A DNA stretch of 47,634 bases, taken from contig NZ_BMQT01000018.1 of the NCBI RefSeq assembly GCF_014648255.1, positions 1 through 47,634 on the forward strand, given 5' to 3'. The position numbers and the translations under genes are program-made. Below the pieces are notes generated by a model. The model did no database searches. It was not told the DNA's origin and was given only the letters and a program-made list of their open reading frames with translations. Source of the DNA: Nocardioides albus (lineage in GTDB: Bacteria > Actinomycetota > Actinomycetes > Propionibacteriales > Nocardioidaceae). Below, piece after piece: positions 43,849 to 47,634 of this stretch (the first letter of the stretch is position 1; each line of letters opens with the position of its first letter).

Positions 43849-44658
43849 CTACTCACTTGGATCGTCCGGGATGGGCTCGTCCTGCACCAGGCTGAGACCG
43901 TTGCGTCGGAGGATCCGGGCGGCACGCACTGTCTGCATGGTCTGGGCATCACGGTCAAGTTGCACCCGCGCGAAGACTTCCGCGTCGTCGCTGGACCCGC
44001 TGCCGCTGGTGTACCTCAACTCGCGGGCAATGCTCTCTTGACTCTCGGACGCATCCCCTTGAAAGTCCCCCAGACGGCGCTTCTTCCACGCCTCGTTCTC
44101 CTCCGCAGCGATCGAGGCTTCGAGTTGAGACCGGAGCATCTCGGTACGACCCTGATGCCAACCGGCCGCAAGGCTGGGCAGCCAAGCACCGATGTTCTGG
44201 GGGTTCTTCAGCGCCGCGATCAAGGCCGTAATTACCACCCCTCCGGTCAGGTACGGGACCGACTGGATGACGAGGTCTACGACCATCGGTGACTGCTTCG
44301 AGAGTCGAGGCACCGTGGGAGTGGCCCACTGAGGCGGCCTGCTCTGGGAGCGCGGCCAGACGAACACCTGATCCTGAGGGACGCGCCGTAAGTGAGGGAA
44401 CAGGCTCATCCGGGTGCTGGCGCTGAGCCTGGTCTGCTGGAGGGTCTCCCGAGGACTCCAGTTACTTGGATCCTCGAAGTACCTCCGCGACAGCGGCACG
44501 CCCGCGTCGTACGCCGAGAGCCAGGTGACGGCTTCGCAGAGCCTCTGGGCCTGATGCAATGTGTCGATGACCTCATCGATGCCGAGGTCGTCTCCGGCGT
44601 CCTCGAAGGTCAGCCGGAGTCGGTTCCGGAGTTCGACTTCGCCTTCTGTGGTGGTCAT
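43849..44658 (-). CDS. Hypothetical island protein with one or two membrane segments
   Basis: 269 residues. No family recognised. One hydrophobic stretch (about 130-150, VIQSVPYLTGGVVITALIAAL) is flanked by a soluble N-terminal part with FEDAGDDLGIDEVIDTLHQAQRL and a charged helical C-terminus (AAEENEAWKKRRLGDFQG). TACGCT lies 8 nt before the ATG, a leaderless promoter. The single membrane helix in a soluble protein would suit a small effector, but that is speculation. Confidence 0.65.
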   Translation of the reverse strand: MTTTEGEVELRNRLRLTFEDAGDDLGIDEVIDTLHQAQRLCEAVTWLSAYDAGVPLSRRYFEDPSNWSPRETLQQTRLSASTRMSLFPHLRRVPQDQVFVWPRSQSRPPQWATPTVPRLSKQSPMVVDLVIQSVPYLTGGVVITALIAALKNPQNIGAWLPSLAAGWHQGRTEMLRSQLEASIAAEENEAWKKRRLGDFQGDASESQESIARELRYTSGSGSSDDAEVFARVQLDRDAQTMQTVRAARILRRNGLSLVQDEPIPDDPSE

Positions 44659-44973
44659 GGCTGTGGAGCGTAGTTCCGAGGCATCCCCCGCGCACCTGGT
44701 TGATCGAAAGTCAGACCGCCGACTCCCCCCGAATCGGGTACCCCCGCAATTCGATAATCCAGCAGATCAAAATTCAAGCCCCTCACGCTCGCGACCCCTC
44801 GATCGGACGGTCCAGGACACTGCGCCCTCGATCCGCGCGAGCCGTCTGGGTCTGAGGCCGCACTGCGATCGAGCGGGCGCGATCCGATGCGGACGCCGGT
44901 TAGGACCTGCGTGCTCACGCCATGGTGAGTGCGCGGCACATCGGACCTGGCGCGCTTCGTCCCGCTCCGCCGC
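44659..44973. other. Intergenic region in the island
   Basis: 315 bp. Apart from the predicted promoter of the left gene (TACGCT on the minus strand, 44667-44672) and an AT-richer patch (about 44748-44775) I see no gene, RNA or repeat. Confidence 0.4.
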
Positions 44974-46122
44974 TCAGTCGCCTGCCGCCCCGTCCGCTAC
45001 GAACGCCGCGGCTTCGTCGCGCATATCCTTCAGTACCTCGAAGTTGCTCAGCACGACGTCGGGGTCATAGCCGTGAGGCATCTTCAGCCGGGACATCCGC
45101 TCGAGCAGTTCCCCGTCGGCCAGATGGTTCAGCCACGCCGCGATCTGCTCGACATTCGGGGAGTCGTCCATCTGGCCGAGCGTGTCGACCATGTCGATTC
45201 GGATCGAGGCCGCGCTTAAGCGCTGCTGGTGCCGCTCGGCTGCTGACGTGGTTGACCCCGCCGAGAGCGCGCGACGCTCGTCGACGTGCCCGCTGGCGAT
45301 GTCGTAGCGTGTCGGAAGTTCGGGTCTGGGCGGCTCCATGCCCGTAATCAGGCGCGGCACCGCTTGGGTGCGGACCCATTGCGAGATCTCGTTGAGCTCG
45401 TGCATGAGAACCGGCCACTGGTCCGTATCGGGCCGGTTGATGCCGACCGTCGGGAAGAGCGTGACCGGCACCTGCGTGCCGAGCGGAGTCTCCGCGATGA
45501 CATCCCCGACCCGCAGCGGGGCCTCGGGCTGCGGCGCGAGGCCGCTGACCGAGCGTGGCATCTGGTCGTCGTTGTACATGGCGGCGATGCGGACCGCGGT
45601 GACCGCTGGAGTCCGATGCTTCGAATGATTCGTGTGGAGCGCCAGGCGAGCCAACGGGTGGTTCTCAGCGTCCTTCCGGTTGAAGGGCTGGAGCCCTTCG
45701 ATCCGCTTCACCAGGTCGCTGCCGGGTTGCAGCGAGGCAGGGCCATTCTTCACGCGCTCCTTCACCCAGGAATCGAAGTGCTCGGCCTTGAGGGCCGCCG
45801 GTATCGCCACGAGGCGCGCTGCCTTCTTGTCCAGGGATCCGTCGCGGAACTCGACCTCTGCGAACAGAGCATGCTCGAGTGCCGCGCGGAGCGCGACCAG
45901 CGCATCGGCGACGAGCAGCGGGAGCTTGCGTGGCACTGGGGCGACGTGCGTCACGACAGTCCGCGTGTTGGGGAACGCGAACTGCTCCTCGAGCCCGAAA
46001 GTTCCATCGGGCTGCGTCTGGTAGGCGAAGAGCACGTCGGATACCTGACCGATCACCTCATCCGCATGCGACAAGGTCGCGGCTACACCGAGTTGGTGAT
46101 CGGGCAGCCAGCGGTGGCTCAC
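44974..46122 (-). CDS. Hypothetical island protein, coupled gene 2
   Basis: 382 residues, no family recognised, no signal or membrane segment. The segment LPLLVADALVALRAALEHALFAEVEFRD (helical, H near E) recalls HEPN-like helical bundles, but the RNase motif R-x4-6-H is not evident. The GTG at 46122 overlaps the TGA of the upstream gene by GTGA, so the pair is translationally coupled and probably functions together. Confidence 0.65.
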   Translation of the reverse strand: MSHRWLPDHQLGVAATLSHADEVIGQVSDVLFAYQTQPDGTFGLEEQFAFPNTRTVVTHVAPVPRKLPLLVADALVALRAALEHALFAEVEFRDGSLDKKAARLVAIPAALKAEHFDSWVKERVKNGPASLQPGSDLVKRIEGLQPFNRKDAENHPLARLALHTNHSKHRTPAVTAVRIAAMYNDDQMPRSVSGLAPQPEAPLRVGDVIAETPLGTQVPVTLFPTVGINRPDTDQWPVLMHELNEISQWVRTQAVPRLITGMEPPRPELPTRYDIASGHVDERRALSAGSTTSAAERHQQRLSAASIRIDMVDTLGQMDDSPNVEQIAAWLNHLADGELLERMSRLKMPHGYDPDVVLSNFEVLKDMRDEAAAFVADGAAGD

Positions 46123-46856
46123 CTGACGACCTCTGTCGAGCCGCCCGCCCGCCACAGTTCATCGAGCACCAAGTAGCCGAAATTGCTTAGTCGCCAGTGA
46201 GCGCCGAGGCGCTCTTCGTCCCCCGGTCTGCCGTCCTCCTCAGATAGGACCGCAACGTCCTCAGCATGAAGTAGTCCGAGTCGCTCGAGACGTGCGAGGA
46301 GGGCCGAGATCGAAGCGCCATACTCGGCATTAAGCTTCTTGACCTGTTGCCAGTCCAGGGTGCGCCCCACGAAGACCGGTTCATCGATGCTGTCATCGAT
46401 GTCTGCGAAGCGCGAGAGCACAACTAGGTGAGGGCGATCCACCTCGCTGAGGGCGTCCACGATCAGTTGCCAATGATCGAGTTCGGCGTCATCTGATGCG
46501 CCGATGCCGTTCGCAAGTGCTCGGCCAAGGGCGACAATCCTGGCCGAATACCGGCTGCGCACCGCCGCGTCAGCGGCGGTGTATCCAAGATGCATCCGAA
46601 CCTCCTCGCTCTCGGCCCTGTCCAGCAAGTCAAGCGGATCGACATTCGCCTCGCGCGCCGCAATCGTCCACATCGCCGCTGCCCGCAACCCCTGGGAAGA
46701 CAGCTCCTTCTGTGCCAGTTTGACCATGCGCGCGACGACCGGCGTCAGAGCTCCTGCTGCAGCGCCAGCAGGGCCGCCAAACGCAAGACCGATCGCGCCC
46801 CCAGCAATCGAGTCGGGCCCGACACCTTCGAATGGCCTCTCCAGCTCAGAGTTCAC
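46119..46856 (-). CDS. Hypothetical island protein with glycine-rich hairpin, coupled gene 1
   Basis: 245 residues. Residues about 18-40 (AGGAIGLAFGGPAGAAAGAL) form a glycine-zipper-like hydrophobic stretch. The C-terminal half looks like a winged helix (SISALLARLERLGLLHAED, then HWRLSNFGYLVLDELW), reminiscent of the C-terminus of DUF4393/Abi-alpha-type proteins. That resemblance is weak. Upstream member of a coupled pair on a mobile island, a setting typical for defence genes. Confidence 0.6.
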   Translation of the reverse strand: MNSELERPFEGVGPDSIAGGAIGLAFGGPAGAAAGALTPVVARMVKLAQKELSSQGLRAAAMWTIAAREANVDPLDLLDRAESEEVRMHLGYTAADAAVRSRYSARIVALGRALANGIGASDDAELDHWQLIVDALSEVDRPHLVVLSRFADIDDSIDEPVFVGRTLDWQQVKKLNAEYGASISALLARLERLGLLHAEDVAVLSEEDGRPGDEERLGAHWRLSNFGYLVLDELWRAGGSTEVVR

Positions 46857-46979
46857 GTCTACCTGCCTCCTTTTCGCCGGCCCTGCTCGATGCCTCTATC
46901 CACCGACCGTCGGGGCTCGACGAGACGATGCGTCCATCGTTCTGCGCGCATGAGTCGTCTCGATCGCGGATCCCAAGTT

Positions 46980-47225
46980 TCAGGTACGCCTCACGGCCGA
47001 CGACGGCGGCGGCCGACTGTCAGCTACACGGATGTGCGCGGCATTGACCCACGACTGCGTAACGTGAGTTTTCGGACCGTGGCCGGTGGAGTAGGTCGAT
47101 GCGTACACGACCCATCCCTCCCACTCGTCCCGGTGGCTCTTACGCCACATCAGCAAGACGCCCGGGCTGGAGTGGTAGCCCCACGCGCCAGTCACGTCAA
47201 CCCAGACGTGTGTCGGTGTCGCCTC
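46980..47225 (-). pseudogene. Hypothetical protein truncated at its 5' end by an IS
   Basis: The frame reads ATPTHVWVDVTGAWGYHSS, PGVLLMWRKSHRDEWEGWV and VYASTYSTGHGPKTHV and ends near 46980. The tryptophan-rich, conserved-looking sequence continues upstream without a start codon until the insertion-sequence end at about 47227. A GTG at 47195 could still initiate a short product of 71 residues. Family not recognised. Confidence 0.5.
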
Positions 47226-47226
47226 C

Positions 47227-47634
47227 TGTGATGTCTCGGGACATCAGTGACAGTTCCGTATCAGGACATCGGTGACGGTTGGTGTGTCAGGACTTTGGTG
47301 ACGGTTCGGGGTTGTTGGGGCGTGGTCCGCGGGGTCTGCCGTTGCCGACGTAGGTCACTTCGGGGGCTGGTCGGGTGTGCTCGATGAGGATCTCGCCTTG
47401 TAGGTCGGCGACGGTGATCTTGTCGCCGGTCGCGTCGCCGTCGGTGATGACCAAGACGTGTTGGAAGCCGTGCTGTCCGCCGACCATGTAGGTGACCCGC
47501 CCCAGTTTCAGGGCGCCGTTGCTGGCCAGCTTCTTCACGCTGGTGCCGGGAGGCAGGTCCTCGGGTATTGGTGGTGTCGCTGGTGCCGGCATGGCGTGGT
47601 GACTGTGTCGGGGGACGGGGTGGCTCAGGACGGG
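47227..47634 (-). mobile_element. IS481-like insertion sequence, right part outside the window
   Basis: The putative end carries GATGTC-N4-GACATC (47230-47245) and three imperfect 25-bp repeats, (T)C-GGGACATCAGTGACAG, TCAGGACATCGGTGACGG and TCAGGACTTTGGTGACGG (about 47236-47311), probably transposase-binding sites. The third overlaps the 3' end of the transposase gene. Confidence 0.6.
47287..47634 (-). CDS. IS481-family transposase, C-terminal part (partial)
   Basis: At least 115 residues, open to the window edge. SVKKLASNGALKLGRVTYMV, then GGQHGFQHVLVITDGD, KITVADLQGEILIEHTRP and the tail GNGRPRGPRPNNPEPSPKS match the small beta-rich domain that follows the DDE catalytic core in IS481-type transposases. 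The catalytic residues lie outside the window. A start at 47592 is possible but would be internal. Confidence 0.6.
   Translation of the reverse strand, partial: PVLSHPVPRHSHHAMPAPATPPIPEDLPPGTSVKKLASNGALKLGRVTYMVGGQHGFQHVLVITDGDATGDKITVADLQGEILIEHTRPAPEVTYVGNGRPRGPRPNNPEPSPKS

Overview
The window is high-GC actinobacterial DNA. GC-rich third codon positions, GTG/TTG starts, many apparently leaderless genes (a TAnnnT box 6-8 nt before the start codon), Tat and lipoprotein export signals, an LPXTG wall anchor and a PadR-controlled vanABK cluster all fit the Actinomycetes. Frequent gtacg/cgtacg motifs and dispersed 'tcgagaccaacac' palindromes suggest Nocardioides or a relative, but that genus call is inference.

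Layout. 1-9.4 kb holds accessory and housekeeping genes: the tail of a gene, an FAD/NAD(P)-binding oxidoreductase, an ArsR-like repressor with an MFS exporter, two proteins of unknown role (one with a degenerate Mrr-like domain), a secreted HNH nuclease, an MTA phosphorylase translationally coupled to a sugar-nucleotide epimerase, and a polytopic GT-C-like membrane protein. 9.5-15 kb is a tight seven-gene operon: GT2 glycosyltransferase, TIGR04282/DUF2064 protein, methyltransferase, membrane-anchored molybdopterin oxidoreductase, small membrane protein, response regulator and histidine kinase. With the epimerase and the GT-C protein it looks like a regulated pathway of unknown product. 15-19.2 kb is a vanillate module (PadR/VanR-like repressor, vanA, vanB, AAHS transporter). 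19.3-23.3 kb is a PucR regulator with a Tat-exported small protein and a GMC oxidoreductase; both transcription units carry the same inverted-repeat box. 23.4-34.5 kb holds sodC, a deaminase, a TetR/DHA2 exporter pair with tandem operators, a large secreted DUF6351-type hydrolase, an alpha/beta hydrolase, an SDR, a sugar-lactone oxidase coupled to a PLP aldolase/deaminase, and a TetR regulator. 34.6-43.2 kb is one giant gene for a 2,860-residue wall-anchored repeat protein.

At 43.4 kb a 3' fragment of tRNA-Thr(CGU), followed by its terminator, marks the edge of an integrated island that runs out of the window to the right. The island carries a decayed gene, three genes I do not recognise (two translationally coupled), a gene cut off by an insertion sequence, and the end of an IS481-like transposase.

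Three kinds of short palindromic repeat stand out. A 128-bp element provides the stop codons of two different genes. A roughly 76-bp repeat sits in frame inside a secreted hydrolase gene. A 23-bp-arm hairpin sits inside a membrane protein gene.
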